Assembly (NCBI RefSeq): GCF_000247815.1
Contig: NC_021677.1
Span: forward strand, 12,778,579-12,842,578
DNA length: 64,000 nucleotides
From: Ficedula albicollis
Taxonomy: Eukaryota > Chordata > Aves > Passeriformes > Muscicapidae
Reading direction: 5' to 3'
Shown: positions 1 to 11,040 of the stretch, piece by piece
How the letters are laid out: every line of letters starts with the position of its first letter
Numbering within the stretch: position 1 is the stretch's first letter
The notes under the pieces: generated by a model
What the model was told of the DNA's origin: nothing
The model's input: only the letters and a program-made list of their open reading frames with translations
The model's database searches: none
Program-made: the position numbers and the translations under genes

Positions 1-950
1 ATATTTTTCAATTACTCTCTTTCATTTTAAAAAAATATGGCAATTCCTGCTCATTTCTTTATGTGGGATTTTGCCAAGCAGCAGCAAGTCCTAAAATGCC
101 AAGCAAACAATCTGAGAGGAATTATTACTTAGATGTCTGATTTGAGAATTTTTTCTCTGCTCTGCTAAAACAAGGTGAGAATTTTCCTTTACCCAGGGTG
201 TGTACATGTGTTTCAGTTAACTTTACCTGAGCTAGCAGCAATATTTTGATTACAGGTCATATCCAAGATTGATGGATGCACCTATATGTGCATTGAATGT
301 ATTTAAGAGGAAATGTGCATGTGTTTGAATGTAGTTTATATTATATTTTTTTGCTTATATGAGTAGTTTTATGTTGGAAGCCAAGCACTGCTGCCTTCCA
401 CAGAAATATTAGGAATGGGAAAGCCCTCAGCATCTCTGGAAATAGTTCAGGGCTATCATATGTCTAATACAGAAATTGAAAAATTCATAGTAACATTACC
501 AAGTCTTAAGGTAATACTTTTAGTCATTCTTAACATATCACTTGGCTAGTAGAATTCCTCTGTGGATTATCATGAAAATTAATTCTTTTATTAACCCCAA
601 AACTAACATAAATCATCTGACAGGAAGAAAAAGAAAGGCTTTTATATTAACCATTAACGCTTTTCAGCATACAAATATCTATCTGAACAGAATTGCTTTC
701 TGTGTATCTGTTGCTTGTTTGGTTTGATACTCGGGTAGCAACATTTCAATACAGTCTATAGAAAAAAAAAAGTCTCATTTGTAGCTACCTAAGAAATTCT
801 TAATTTACTTTTTAATGAAGTTCATTACTTAAGATTTTGTATGCTACAGTATTGCTGGAAGCTGGAACCTGACCCCACTTTGCTTTTTCTTTCTTCACAT
901 ATTTGCTTTTATCATGTCAGTTTTACTCAAGTGACACTGAAATATGCAGA
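1..950. other. Unique AT-rich non-coding DNA
   Basis: No repeat, RNA gene or exon is recognisable. The longest open frame (about 61 codons at 542-727) has no recognisable protein similarity and no splice context that I trust. An A9-10 run near 760 is the only low-complexity element. Confidence 0.6.
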
Positions 951-1061
951 TTTTTTTTCCCTTTTTCCTCCTTTTTTTTCTTTTTTTTTTTTTTTTTTTT
1001 TTTTTTATTTTTTTTCCCTTTTTCCTCCTTTTTTTTCTTTTTTTTTTTTTTTTTTTTTTTT
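951..1061. repeat. Polypyrimidine tract with 57-bp internal duplication
   Basis: This is an almost pure T tract broken by two copies of a C-containing core (ccctttttcctcc) at about 959 and 1016, a period of 57 bp. T runs longer than 20 follow each core. It reads as a low-complexity tract that has duplicated once. The Phe-rich open frames through it are artefacts of the T runs. Confidence 0.9.
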
Positions 1062-1610
1062 CCAGAAGGAGCTTATCAGTTGAAGGCCTAGATTGTGAAT
1101 GCGAGCTTTGATGTTAACAGCACCAGTGCCTTTCGTTTTTTATTTGGGGCATTAAGTTCAATTACATATTCAAAGTATCTGTTCAATGCTTTTGCTGGAA
1201 TGTTTCAATAATTAAAATAACTGAGCTTTTTTCAAAGTACAGTTTCCTCAGTGTTTCTCTCCTAGTACAGATGTGACTGAGACCAAATCCTGGTCTTGGT
1301 ATTAATTTCATTGATTTCAAATCTCTGTGCTCATAGGCCAATGTAGAGCGTTTCAAAAGCAGCACTTTAAGGAGTTGCCTGAAAAATAATCTGCCAAAAG
1401 AATATTTGCTCTCTTTTGTTTTGCGCTGGAAAAAAATTATACACTGATAATGAACTGTGGGTTAGAAATATTTACTTAATGAAAAATATTCTGAGCTTAT
1501 CCTAATGTTTACTGACCGTTGAAATGAGAAGCAAGCTATAAGTCAGTGTTTCAAAGATGATGTGTCTGATGGAAAAACAACAATTACTTCATATGTTTTA
1601 AGAGTAAAAA
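1062..1610. other. Unique AT-rich non-coding DNA
   Basis: Nothing recognisable on either strand. There are short open frames only, with no repeat family and no CpG cluster. Confidence 0.55.
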
Positions 1611-1731
1611 AATCCAAACACTAAAACCAACAGACCAAACAAAAAAAAAAAAACCCACCCAGCCAACAAAAAATCCAAACACTAAAACCAACAGACCAAA
1701 AAAAAAAAAAAAACCCACCAGCCAACCAAAC
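1611..1731. repeat. A/C-rich tandem duplication, period 61 bp
   Basis: Two copies of a unit starting aatccaaacactaaaacc lie at 1611 and 1672. Each contains a poly-A run of about 13-16 bases followed by aacccacc. The copies differ in poly-A length and a few bases. The open frame on the minus strand across it (Phe/Trp/Gly-rich) is a by-product of the A-rich repeat. Confidence 0.9.
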
Positions 1732-2410
1732 CCAACCCAAATACCAAAACAATTTTAATTGCATGGCCATGCATAAGTCCACATTTAAAAACTGCTTTTG
1801 TCCACTAAACCTTTTAACATTGCTTTTATGATCCATTCACAGAGGTCCCTTAGCACGATAGGATAGCTTATTTCAAAAAGAAATTTCAAAGTAGATTCAG
1901 GAGCTGAGTCTTCAGATATTCCATTTCCACTTCAAGCTCTCCAAGCAAATTCCAAGCCTAGGCAGTTTTCCTCCAAAGTCCCTAGCTGGGAAAACAAGGT
2001 CTTGAAAAACTTATATCTGCTGTTGTTGCAGCCAGACAGATTTTTTTTTAAACTTAGAAAAGGTTATCAAGCTTCATTTAAATCTTTTGGGAAGGTAAAA
2101 GAGAACACAGGGAAAAAGCAGAAATAGCCACAAAAACAACAACAACAAAAAAGTAACAAACATAGGTGGTTAAAATGTGCAGAGAGGCTGAAAGATGCAC
2201 GAGTATTGTGTATTGAGAAATATTGGAGGTGGCCAGAAGTTGCACATTACAATTGCACCCACTAGTCCCAGTTTCAGTGAGTCAGAACAAGCACCTGAGC
2301 AGGAATTTCATGTTTCCTCTTGGTTTGGAAAACCTCAAAATGCTATTGATGAGGTTTTACAGAGCCAAAACCTTGCCTTTCTCAGTTTACTTCCCTTAAA
2401 AAAAAAAATT
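1732..2410. other. Unique non-coding DNA
   Basis: No repeat or gene is recognised. A small (CAA)n-like patch lies near 2130-2150. Confidence 0.5.
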
Positions 2411-2533
2411 AAAAAATTCTAGTGTAAGAGGTGAATATACAGTTGTAACTAGAGAGTCAGGAAACAAGGCTTTAAAAATTCTAGTGTAAGAGGTGAATAC
2501 ACAGTTGTAACTAGAGAGTCAGGAAACAAGGCA
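2411..2533. repeat. Two-copy tandem duplication, period 62 bp
   Basis: The unit beginning attctagtgtaagaggtg occurs at 2416 and 2478. The copies are almost identical (one visible difference, gaatatac versus gaatacac) and are separated by a short A-rich spacer. Confidence 0.9.
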
Positions 2534-3362
2534 GGCAACATGAAAAAGAAAGTATTTTGATATGATGAGATAATGCATTCAACAACTTAATTGAAAATCA
2601 ATGTTTTTGTCACTACAGAACAAGAGCTTTTCAACTAATATACTGTGAATTAATAGGACTGCTTATCCTATGATATTGTGTGAATTCTTTCCATGCCTTT
2701 AAGAGTGATTGTTCTAAATAAGCTGGAAGTTCTACAGAAATTGTGTCTCAGCCTGAATCAGTGTTTGTATTTTGAGGGAGCACAGGGGTTAAAATTATCT
2801 CAGCAGGAGAGTGCAAAGTGTCATTTGGCTTTTATCCTAAGGATGTGCAGTGGCACCAACAGGGGAGGATGCAGTGGCAATGGCTTTCAGGACATCAAGT
2901 GTCAGCATCACAAGCAGGAGCAGCGTGAGCAGACTGTGCTGACGCTGCTCCTTTCTTCCTCTGCCATTAGAAAGCTGCCATGTGCCAGCAGCTCTCACTA
3001 AGTGCAGTCCAAATTGCCATAGCTGTTTCCAGCACTAAACTTGAGGCAGAGCTGCCCAGTAGTGCCAGAGACTGGAACACATTGCTCTGGGCACTAGCTC
3101 AGAGGCACAGCCATCCTGGATCAGCACAGAAGCAGGACTTCAGTGGAATGACATCAGTCAATGCCAGCTAGAGATTTGCCCCTGTGCTGTGTGATTCCCT
3201 GCTCTAACTCCCCCCAAAGACACAGCCAGGCTCTTCCAGCCACAACCAGAGAGCAGCATCGTGACAGCTGAGTTCAGGCTAATTCCCTGCCTCAGATATG
3301 AGGCAAAGAAGAAATGGTACAGAGTTGTGTACTATCTTCTGTGAGAAGAGCTAAATAGGTAG
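2534..3362. other. Unique non-coding DNA, more GC-rich at 2850-3260
   Basis: The 2850-3260 part is visibly more GC-rich than its surroundings. Two overlapping open frames (2693-3001 and 2980-3171) give no recognisable protein. It could be an old degraded repeat or a non-coding transcript exon, but nothing in the sequence settles this. Confidence 0.4.
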
Positions 3363-3367
3363 GTAGG
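3363..3367. repeat. Target-site duplication, left copy (GTAGG)
   Basis: GTAGG directly precedes the LTR boundary and is matched exactly by GTAGG at 3924-3928. A 5-bp duplication is typical of ERVL-type integration. Confidence 0.8.
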
Positions 3368-3923
3368 TGTAATGGTTTTGGTATCAAAACCAGTGAGAGA
3401 TTCCAAGTCAGGAGTACAATTTAATAGGAAAAAAAAGAGAAAAATAAAATACATGCAATAGTACAAAATAAAAACTACTGACAGAGTCAGAATACAACCT
3501 GACACCCCTCTAGTTAGGGTGGTGCTAGCAGTCCAGATGAAGTTGTCTTCTTGAAGCAGTGATCCTGGTAGCTCTTGTTCTCTGGAAACCACTGGGTAAG
3601 GGCTGCTTTGGTGTTCCAAATCTCAGTTTTTACCTAGGAAGGAAAGGCTTGGCTCCTCCCCCTGGCTGGAGCATCTCCCCATGGGATGATGCAATTTTAT
3701 CAGTCATGCAGTGGGACTCAATGGCTCATTAACAGAAAATATCTTCCTGGAGGGATAGTGGATCATGGGAAAGATAAAGAGCATTGCCCCAGCTGGTTTT
3801 AACAGATGGCCCATTAGCAGAGGATATCTCCCCCAGAGATAAGGATCACTGCCCCACCTGGTTTCAGCAGGTGGTGATAGAATACACACCTTTGGGCATA
3901 TTTTTCCACTGTAACCTAGGACA
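3368..3923 (-). mobile_element. Solo LTR of an avian endogenous retrovirus (556 bp)
   Basis: Read on the minus strand, the element begins TGTCCTAGGTTACAG and ends ACCAAAACCATTACA, giving the TG...CA termini of a retroviral LTR. It is flanked by a perfect 5-bp duplication, GTAGG. An ATTAAA polyadenylation-like signal (plus-strand tttaat, 3420-3425) lies about 50 bp before the minus-strand 3' end, and a weak TATA-like stretch lies near 3630. The 5' half carries the repeated ...ggggcag...gatatc... blocks seen in avian LTR families. No internal retroviral sequence is attached, so this is a solo LTR left by recombination between two LTRs. The 5-bp duplication fits an ERVL-like class, but I do not assign a named family. 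Its minus-strand 5' 181 bp are also present in the downstream tandem duplication. Confidence 0.85.
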
Positions 3924-3928
3924 GTAGG
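3924..3928. repeat. Target-site duplication, right copy (GTAGG)
   Basis: This is an exact match to 3363-3367, directly after the plus-strand CA end of the LTR. Confidence 0.8.
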
Positions 3929-4156
3929 GAACACCCTCTTTCTATGGAAAGTTTTGTTTTAAAAAGGAAAAAATAACCTTGTAAAGTCTTTGTTGTCATT
4001 GTCCTCGGAAAAATAAAAACCTCCATAAAATATTGGAGATAGTGGCTGCGATTAACAAATAATTTTTATTTACTAAATATCACAGAGCTCTTCCCTGAAG
4101 AGTCTTGAGAAACTTGTCTTCTATTAATGACTTTGCAAAAAAAAAAAAAAAACAAC

Positions 4157-4337
4157 TTCCTGGAGGGACAGTGGATCATGGGAAAGATAAAGAGCATTGC
4201 CCCAGCTGGTTTTAACAGATGGCCCATTAGCAGAGGATATCTCTCACGGAGAAAAGGATCACTGCCCCACCTGGTTTCAGCAGGTGGTGATAGAATACAC
4301 ACCTTTGGGCATATTTTTCCACTGTAACCTAGGACAG
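4157..4337 (-). mobile_element. Partial LTR copy carried in the 414-bp duplication
   Basis: These 181 bp repeat the minus-strand 5' end of the LTR at 3743-3923, including its TGTCCTAGG terminus, and are followed by the same GTAGG and flank. The join at 4157 to a poly-A tract is the duplication breakpoint, so this is not an independent integration. Confidence 0.9.
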
Positions 4338-4533
4338 TAGGGAACACCCTCTTTCTATGGAAAGTTTTGTTTTAAAAAGGAAAAAATAACCTTGTAAAGT
4401 CTTTGTTGTCATTGTCCTCGGAAAAATAAAAACCTCCATAAAATATTGGAGATAGTGGCTGCGATTAACAAATAATTTTTATTTACTAAATATCACAGAG
4501 CTCTTCCCTGAAGAGTCTTGAGAAACTTGTCTT

Positions 4534-4628
4534 CTATTAATGACTTTGCAAAAAAAAAAAAAAAAGCTAGGGGGGGGGGGGGGGGGGGGGGGCTATTAAT
4601 GACTTGGCAAAAAAAAAAAAAAAAGCTA
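4534..4628. repeat. 23-base poly-G flanked by a 36-bp direct repeat
   Basis: A pure G23 (4570-4592) sits exactly between two 36-bp copies of ctattaatgactt-kgc-A16-gcta (4534-4569 and 4593-4628, one mismatch). This looks like a target duplication around the G tract, or a failed overlap merge filled with G. It is the smallest of five G homopolymers in the window. Confidence 0.9.
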
Positions 4629-5837
4629 TTCTTTCAAAATAAGACTATTTTAAATAAGTTTGATTAAATATTTCTCACCAGTTGTCATATAAACTTTTAT
4701 AACTACTTTTAACCTACAAGTTGCTAAGGTAAAAAAATACAGAGACAACCAAGATACTGTAATTTAACTAAATACTTCACATTAAAGTGCATACTTTAGC
4801 TTGTAGCAAATTATAACCAGGTAATTTGTTTAAGTTTTTTATTGATGCATGGTAACTCAGCAGGGCAAAAAGCTGCATCTCTGAGCCTTAAGTCTTTTTG
4901 CATGTATAAGCTATCACCAGTGAAATTACTTTTGTGATTAGTCTGATACTCCTCAGTGACCTGCATAAGCTGTGGAAACAGTCAGTGCACAAAACTCTTC
5001 ATATACAGTTTCCTCATGCAGTTAACTATGTATGTTAACAGTTGACCCCAGTTAAACCAGTGGAACTTGAATAAGAAAGAACAGAACTGCAAAAATATAA
5101 TGTAAAGTAAGATTTTGGAAAGAGGAAGATTTATAATTCTATGATGGCAATACTCAGACACTTCTCATTTTCCGTAGCCAGGAATAATTGTAGGTACCTA
5201 TCTAACTAATAGTTCTTTTTCTCTCTGTTCAGAAGTTTCTCAGTAAGAAAGGTGTTTTTTCTTTACTAGAATTACATTTTTATTTATCAGATCAAAGCAT
5301 CCTAGGTTTTTTGTCACAGGTGTAAGGTGAGCCAATAAAATCATCACCCCACTGGATAATGGATTTGACTGATAAAAAGTGGCTTTTGCAAAAGCCTGTA
5401 ACGTTGTCAGTGGTTGTAGATTAAATTTTAAAATCATCAAGCTAATGTGAAACCCTCAAATACCAGCAAAGTAAAAATGTTTTTATAATTTCTCTAAATG
5501 TTTTCGGAATCAGACACTTTGTAGGACTTACAAGGATTATTCAGAAGCCACAAACTTTTTTGGTAAAAATATATATCTGTAGCATTTATAAAATCTTTCA
5601 GTGTATATTAATTTGGGGTGAAAACTGATTTCTTAAAATGCAGGTAGTATAAATTGGCAACATTCACAGCAAATTCTTATTACTGGTGTCTTGCTCCTTG
5701 GATGTATTTTGGCTTCTTCACATATGCTGGGCTGTTTGTGATTATGTTTTGTCAAATACTTGCAAGATTAGCCCAGTATTAACTAGGTGATAAATAAATC
5801 GTTTATTTGGACTGTCGGGCTCCCAATCACTCCATCT
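4629..5837. other. Unique AT-rich non-coding DNA
   Basis: No repeat, RNA or exon is recognised. The minus-strand open frame at 5240-5440 has no protein features. Confidence 0.55.
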
Positions 5838-6422
5838 TGACACATCAGAATTTAACCCCTGCTGCCAACTGAGCCCCACCCAGCCACTCCCCCTCGGTGG
5901 CATGGTGGAGAGAACTGGAAGCGTAAAAGCTACAAAACTTGTAGGTTGACATAAGCGCAGTTTAAAATGTGAAGAAAAAACTGTGCCCTTCAGCAAAGAA
6001 AAAGGGCTTCATTCACCACTTCCCATGGGCAGGCAGGTGCTCAGCCATCTCCAGAAAAGCAGGGCCCCATCACATGTGACAGTGACTTGCAAAGACAAAC
6101 CCCATCCTTCTGAGCAACCCCCCTTTCCTCCTTCTTTCCCCAGATTTATGTGCTGAGCATGACACCGTGTGCTATGGGATATCCCTTGGGTCAGCTCCCC
6201 CAGCTCTCTCTCTTCCCAATTTCTTGTGCATCCCCAGCCTCCCCACTGGTGGGGTGGCGTGGTGAGAGAGACAAAAAAAAAGCCCTTGACTCTGTCTGAA
6301 TGCTGCTCAGCAAGAATGAAAACATCTTCGTGTTATAAAGCCTGTTCTCAGCGCAAATCTGAAACAGCCCTGTACTCGCTTCAGCGAGGGAAATTAACTC
6401 TACCCCAGCCAAAACCAGCACA
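5838..6422 (-). mobile_element. Avian retroviral LTR, about 585 bp, minus strand
   Basis: On the minus strand the sequence opens TGTGCTGGTTTTGGCTGGGG followed by tagagttaatt. It continues through the series of blocks characteristic of a common avian LTR family (gtttcagatttgcgctgag, gagtcaagggctttt, atgctcagcac with a TATA-like cataaa near 6144-6149) and ends with gtcaacctacaagtttt and ggggttaaa before its terminus near 5838. The polyadenylation signal region near 5960 is degenerate. The 3' boundary is approximate. I find no matching target-site duplication next to these ends, so it may be a truncated provirus end or an old solo LTR. It belongs to the same family as the shorter LTR at 63127-63393. 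The 150-codon minus-strand open frame that begins beyond the LTR and covers part of it is not a gene. Confidence 0.85.
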
Positions 6423-7125
6423 GAGGTGAGCTGCAAAGCTGTCATGGTGAGGGTAATGAGCAGTTTCATGTTATTTAGTGCCTCTCCAACCTCACCTATT
6501 AGTAACTTGGAAAAGAGAGATATAATAAAACTTAGGCTTTTGTTCAAGCTTGTTCCAGACACAAGACTTTCAAAGAAAATGCAAGGATAATAGAGGAACA
6601 AAGCAGGAGATTGTAGTGCAGCAGAACACCTCAAAAACCTCACTCAGTCACTTCACCAAAGTTCAGCACAAGTTCAATACAAAGGATTGTCCTGCCCCTT
6701 TGCAGGGGTTTGGAGTGGGAAACAGCAGGCAGGACAGTGAGCACAGTGACAGCAGGAAAAGTGTGGGACCCTATTCATGAGCAGTGGTGACTGGAGGGAG
6801 GGAGACCCCACAGTTCCATGGGGTTTTGGCTCAGGGTGCAGGGGAAAGCTCCCACCAGGTCCAGACACAACTTGCAGCTTGGGCACCTCTTTGGAGCTGC
6901 AGTAAGTTGGGGTAGAAACAAAAGTTTTTCATTGCTAATGCAATTACTGAAGATTTAACAGGAGAGATAATATATTTGGGTGTTCTTTATATCATTTCAT
7001 CATCCAACTTTTTTTGGTGTCATTTCTACTCATTGAGCAAAGCTCAACGTACAGACAGCCCCTCTTAAAAAAAAAAGTAAGGAAATAATTTCTGGCTGAC
7101 CTTTTTCTTACCTACTCTAAAGACA
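6423..7125. other. Unique non-coding DNA
   Basis: No gene or repeat is recognised. Short open frames on both strands (6550-6780, 6674-6886) overlap each other and show no domain. Confidence 0.5.
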
Positions 7126-7510
7126 CAAGAATCTGACGCAAATATCACATTTGCACTAACCAAATCAACACTAAACTCTCTGTGAAGTGAATTGATGTTT
7201 TTTTTTGTAGCTGAATACAGCTTTCTTTGAGTTTTTTTGGGGCACACTGCTGTTGGCTCTACTGAGCACAAGTATTGATTTTTTCCAGGGTATTTTTGTG
7301 ATTCCTAAGTTCACTTTGAAGACAGTGTCTAGTCTGTCCACTCCTTAGCAAACACAAAATTAAAAAAACAGGACAGACTACATTAAAACCATGAATGTAG
7401 CCCACCTCTGAAACAGATAAAAGTTTACTCAGAGTTGGCTTCTGCAATTGCCTTTCTGTGACGTTTGGAATGTGAATGTGAGTTTAACAAGATAGGCATT
7501 TTGCTTCCTC

Positions 7511-7565
<55 letters not shown>

Positions 7566-7975
7566 AAGAATCTGACGCAAATATCACATTTGCACTAACC
7601 AAATCAACACTAAACTCTCTGTGAAGTGAATTGATGTTTTTTTTTGTAGCTGAATACAGCTTTCTTTGAGTTTTTTTGGGGCACACTGCTGTTGGCTCTA
7701 CTGAGCACAAGTATTGATTTTTTCCAGGGTATTTTTGTGATTCCTAAGTTCACTTTGAAGACAGTGTCTAGTCTGTCCACTCCTTAGCAAACACAAAATT
7801 AAAAAAACAGGACAGACTACATTAAAACCATGAATGTAGCCCACCTCTGAAACAGATAAAAGTTTACTCAGAGTTGGCTTCTGCAATTGCCTTTCTGTGA
7901 TGTTTGGAATGTGAATGTGAGTTTAACAAGATAGGCATTTTGCTTCCTCCAAAAAAAAAAAAAAAAAAAAAAAAA
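7126..7975. repeat. Tandem duplication, period 439 bp, with poly-A ends
   Basis: Copy 1 is 7126-7564 and copy 2 starts at 7565, both with caagaatctgacgc. The unit of about 386 bp ends ttgcttcctcc followed by poly-A: 53 A after copy 1 and 25 A after copy 2. Only one substitution is visible, tgacg versus tgatg, which is a CpG transition. Identical short open frames in both copies are by-products of the duplication. Confidence 0.95.
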
Positions 7976-8011
7976 GAAAAAGAAAGAAAAAAAGAAAAAA
8001 AAAAGGAAAAA
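7951..8011. repeat. A-rich (A)n/(GAAA)n simple repeat
   Basis: A25 is followed by gaaaaagaaagaaa-type interruptions to about 8011. It is a degenerate purine microsatellite at the end of the 439-bp duplication. Confidence 0.85.
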
Positions 8012-11000
8012 TCATAACTGACTTCCACTAAAGTCTCTGAAGCCAGTTTAAGCTATAAACCGACCTTAGAGACAGTGGTACCTTGTGATCACATACACTC
8101 TGCCTTACATTTCTCCAGTGCAGCATAGGAGGGGGCATTTGAGATCTAGAATAACAGGAACCTGCACACTGAGCAGCATTCCTCTCAGCAGTAGCCACCC
8201 CTGATGAGTGTATGTCTGTCCAGGCTGTCAACACCTCTGGTTGTCTTTCAGATCAAAAACCAGGAATATAAGAAGGTCAATACCTTGGGTAGCTTTGCCT
8301 GTAAATGGACGTGCTGTGTATCTGCATGGCTGTGCTGCGTGTGAAATGGGAAAGTTTGACATCCCAACCGGTGCTAGGAGGAGAATTTATCAGATGTGGC
8401 ACTTTCTTTCTCAATCAACATAAATTTATGCCTGATTTTTTTTACCCAACCAACCTCCTTTAGTGAGATGTTAGATCTCTAATAAAGTGAGACTGAAAAT
8501 GTGTACTTGGGTGTAAGTTATCAAACTGCACTGATTCCCTTCATATACTATTTTAATATAATTTTTTTGGCCAAGTGATGCCTTTAGTTGTAACAACACA
8601 ACTGACATTAGATGGTTGTCTTTACAAAATGAGCTTCATGGTGGTTCATTATTATGGATAGACCCTTATTAGGGACATTTTTCTTTCATTTTCAGACTGA
8701 AAATTAGTGAAATGGCAATTGTGCGGTAAACTCATCAGATATTGTTAAAAATTTATTGTTGCATTCAATGGCTAAATACAATCTCAAACCACATATTTGA
8801 CCAGTACTGATACATTCAGGACACCTGCAAGTTTTTACCACTCTTTGTCATCAACAAAAATTACTATTTCACTGCCATGTTAGGAAAAAACAAGCCTAAA
8901 GTGATATTTTATAACACCATAAGTGCTACTAGCATCATACGCAGAGAATCTTTCCTTTCACATATCAACCCTCTATGAAATTCTCATACTTTAACATGCT
9001 TTTAGCCCTGATAAGAGTTTTTGGATATAGTTCCACTAATATAACTGGGAAAACTTGAACTCAAAGAAGTGTTTGAAATAGATAGCGAGGCAAGTCATAG
9101 AGTCTCAAACAATTCTAAAACAAACATTTTTTCTTATAGATTTCCTGGGTCCTAAGGAAAAAGCCTGGACAGAAGCAGGAGATTTTCCCTTCATTTTACC
9201 CAACATATGGGAAATGGAGTTAAAAAGCAAATTAATTGTACTGTAATTCTTGGTTTGAAATTTGATCAGCAGCACTTGCAGCTTAGCCAGTTTGGGGTTG
9301 GGGTTTTTTGTTTATTTCTTTGTTTCTTTATTTGAGTTTTTTTTACCCCAGAGAATTATTGTCTTTTCAGTGTGTTTCGTAAAGAAGCATTCATAATTCT
9401 TTGGGTTTTTTCTACATGGTCCGAATTTCCACCTTGAGGTGAGTTATACTTTCTTACTTATTCAAATGGCTATCTAGCTAGATTTCTAATTGCTTAAAAA
9501 ATTGGAGTTAATTTTTTATGTTTTTTTATTTCTAAACTAATCTTAATAATTACATACTAGACCCTTCTTTCATGTCTCCAACTTTCCTTGTGTATCTCAA
9601 ATATCCTAAAACATTCAGGTGGAGAGATTATTAATTAATGTTAACAAGAAAAGTTTTGTGGAAAACTCTGAAAGATTATTATCTCAAGTGTTATCCACTT
9701 GTAATAAATGCTTTATGTGGCACAAGGAGTTCAGTTTCTGATAAAACCATTAAGAGAACAAACCTGTGTGGGTTTTGTTGTTAATGATATGTGTGGCACT
9801 GCCTAATAAACGAGGATTTTTGTGAATTAATATAATTCTGTCAAAACCTCAGTTTTCTTTACTGTAACTAAGGATTGTGTTGAACAATTCCCAGTTAATG
9901 TTACCATGAAGTACTACTACAAGAACATCTAGTAAGATGTAACAGCTACAGTGTTCCATCCATTACCTCAACAGCAGCTTTTTGTAGGCAGTAATGCTTG
10001 TTAAGTCGAGCAATGGGAATGATGGATCTGCAGGCTCAAGGAGGTTAATGTTGACAATGAGCAATTATTATTTTTGACAAGAATACCAAAGGGTTTCAAG
10101 ATGAGTCCTCTAAGTGAAAGCAGATTATGACTTCAGTTTTATTACTAAATGTCAAGCATAGATGTCAAGCACACAAACGTGTGATATAAAGGAAGATCAT
10201 TTTATTGTTGCAAGAGACAAAGCAGGGATGGAATAATGACCTTTTTTTGTGGCTTTTTTTTCAGTTACCCACAGGAAGAAGGAGGCAGAGTCCTCAACAT
10301 ATTAATAAGGGAAATAGGGGAAGAAAACATCCGGAGAGGACACTTTCCTACAGATAAAAAAAAACCTGAGAGAAAAAAAGCACAATGTGATTTTAATGAA
10401 GTCAATATTTGCGGATGTCTGTGGGTACTGGTGTGTGACTTCCGTGTCTTTCTTGTAGATAGAGTGTAATAGTAGGGGGTGGGACAATGAGCCTCAATAA
10501 CCTTCCAGAGCAGTTCTCTGTCTGTCTGATAATCACAGCTACAAGGGGTTTTTCTGTTTGGTCTTTAGATGAGATATTTTCTCCTCTGGCCTGTTGGTAT
10601 GTGTTGCTGTCTTGATCTTAGACGTGCTGGTCGTTGTCAGAGCTATTATTCAGACCACACTCCTCTGATGAAAGACAGAAAATATTTATTAGAGGCAGCT
10701 CCACCTCTCATTTGTTTTATGTGTGGCTGTGACAATAGCTGGTAAGTTTTGTTTCTGCTGAGAATTAACATTTGAGCAGGGCTCCTTATTTATCACATTA
10801 ATTGGAGCACCAAAGGCACTTCTGATCAAAACACTTGAACCTCAAATAATCTAGAACTGCATGAGCATTTGCATTTATAACCAAATTTCATTGCTGACCT
10901 TAGCTGTAGAATGGGGAGCAAGTAGGATCCTTTGTTAAAGCAGCCTTTGCAGTTGTTAAAAGGTGTTGCTTCATTACTTGTTTAACTTATCTTTACATGG

Positions 11001-11040
11001 AAGGGATGTCATCTGTGTTTTTCTGTGGATGGATTTGATA
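8012..11040. other. Unique AT-rich non-coding DNA
   Basis: This is three kilobases with no recognisable gene, repeat family or RNA. T/G-rich low complexity occurs near 9296-9350. Open frames of 60-77 codons (8208-8423, 10236-10469) show no conserved features. Confidence 0.55.

Larger units (their letters stand above)
3743..4569. repeat. Tandem duplication, period 414 bp, cutting through the LTR
   Basis: Copy 1 is 3743-4156 and copy 2 is 4157-4569. The unit starts inside the LTR (cttcctggaggga), runs over the LTR end, the target-site duplication and about 230 bp of unique flank, and ends in poly-A (17 A in copy 1, 16 A in copy 2). About five substitutions lie in the first 90 bp of the unit; the remaining 300 or so bp appear identical. 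Because the flank is copied too, this is a local duplication after LTR insertion, not a second insertion. Confidence 0.95.

Noticed and set aside
3743..4569. Two independent LTR insertions in tandem
   Set aside because: Both copies share the same target-site sequence and about 230 bp of unique flank, so the second is a segmental duplicate.
6191..6643. 150-codon minus-strand frame
   Set aside because: Much of it lies inside the LTR, which in this family is non-coding; the rest has no domain.
7126..7975. CRISPR-like or satellite array
   Set aside because: Only two copies with no regular spacers, and the sequence context is a vertebrate genome.
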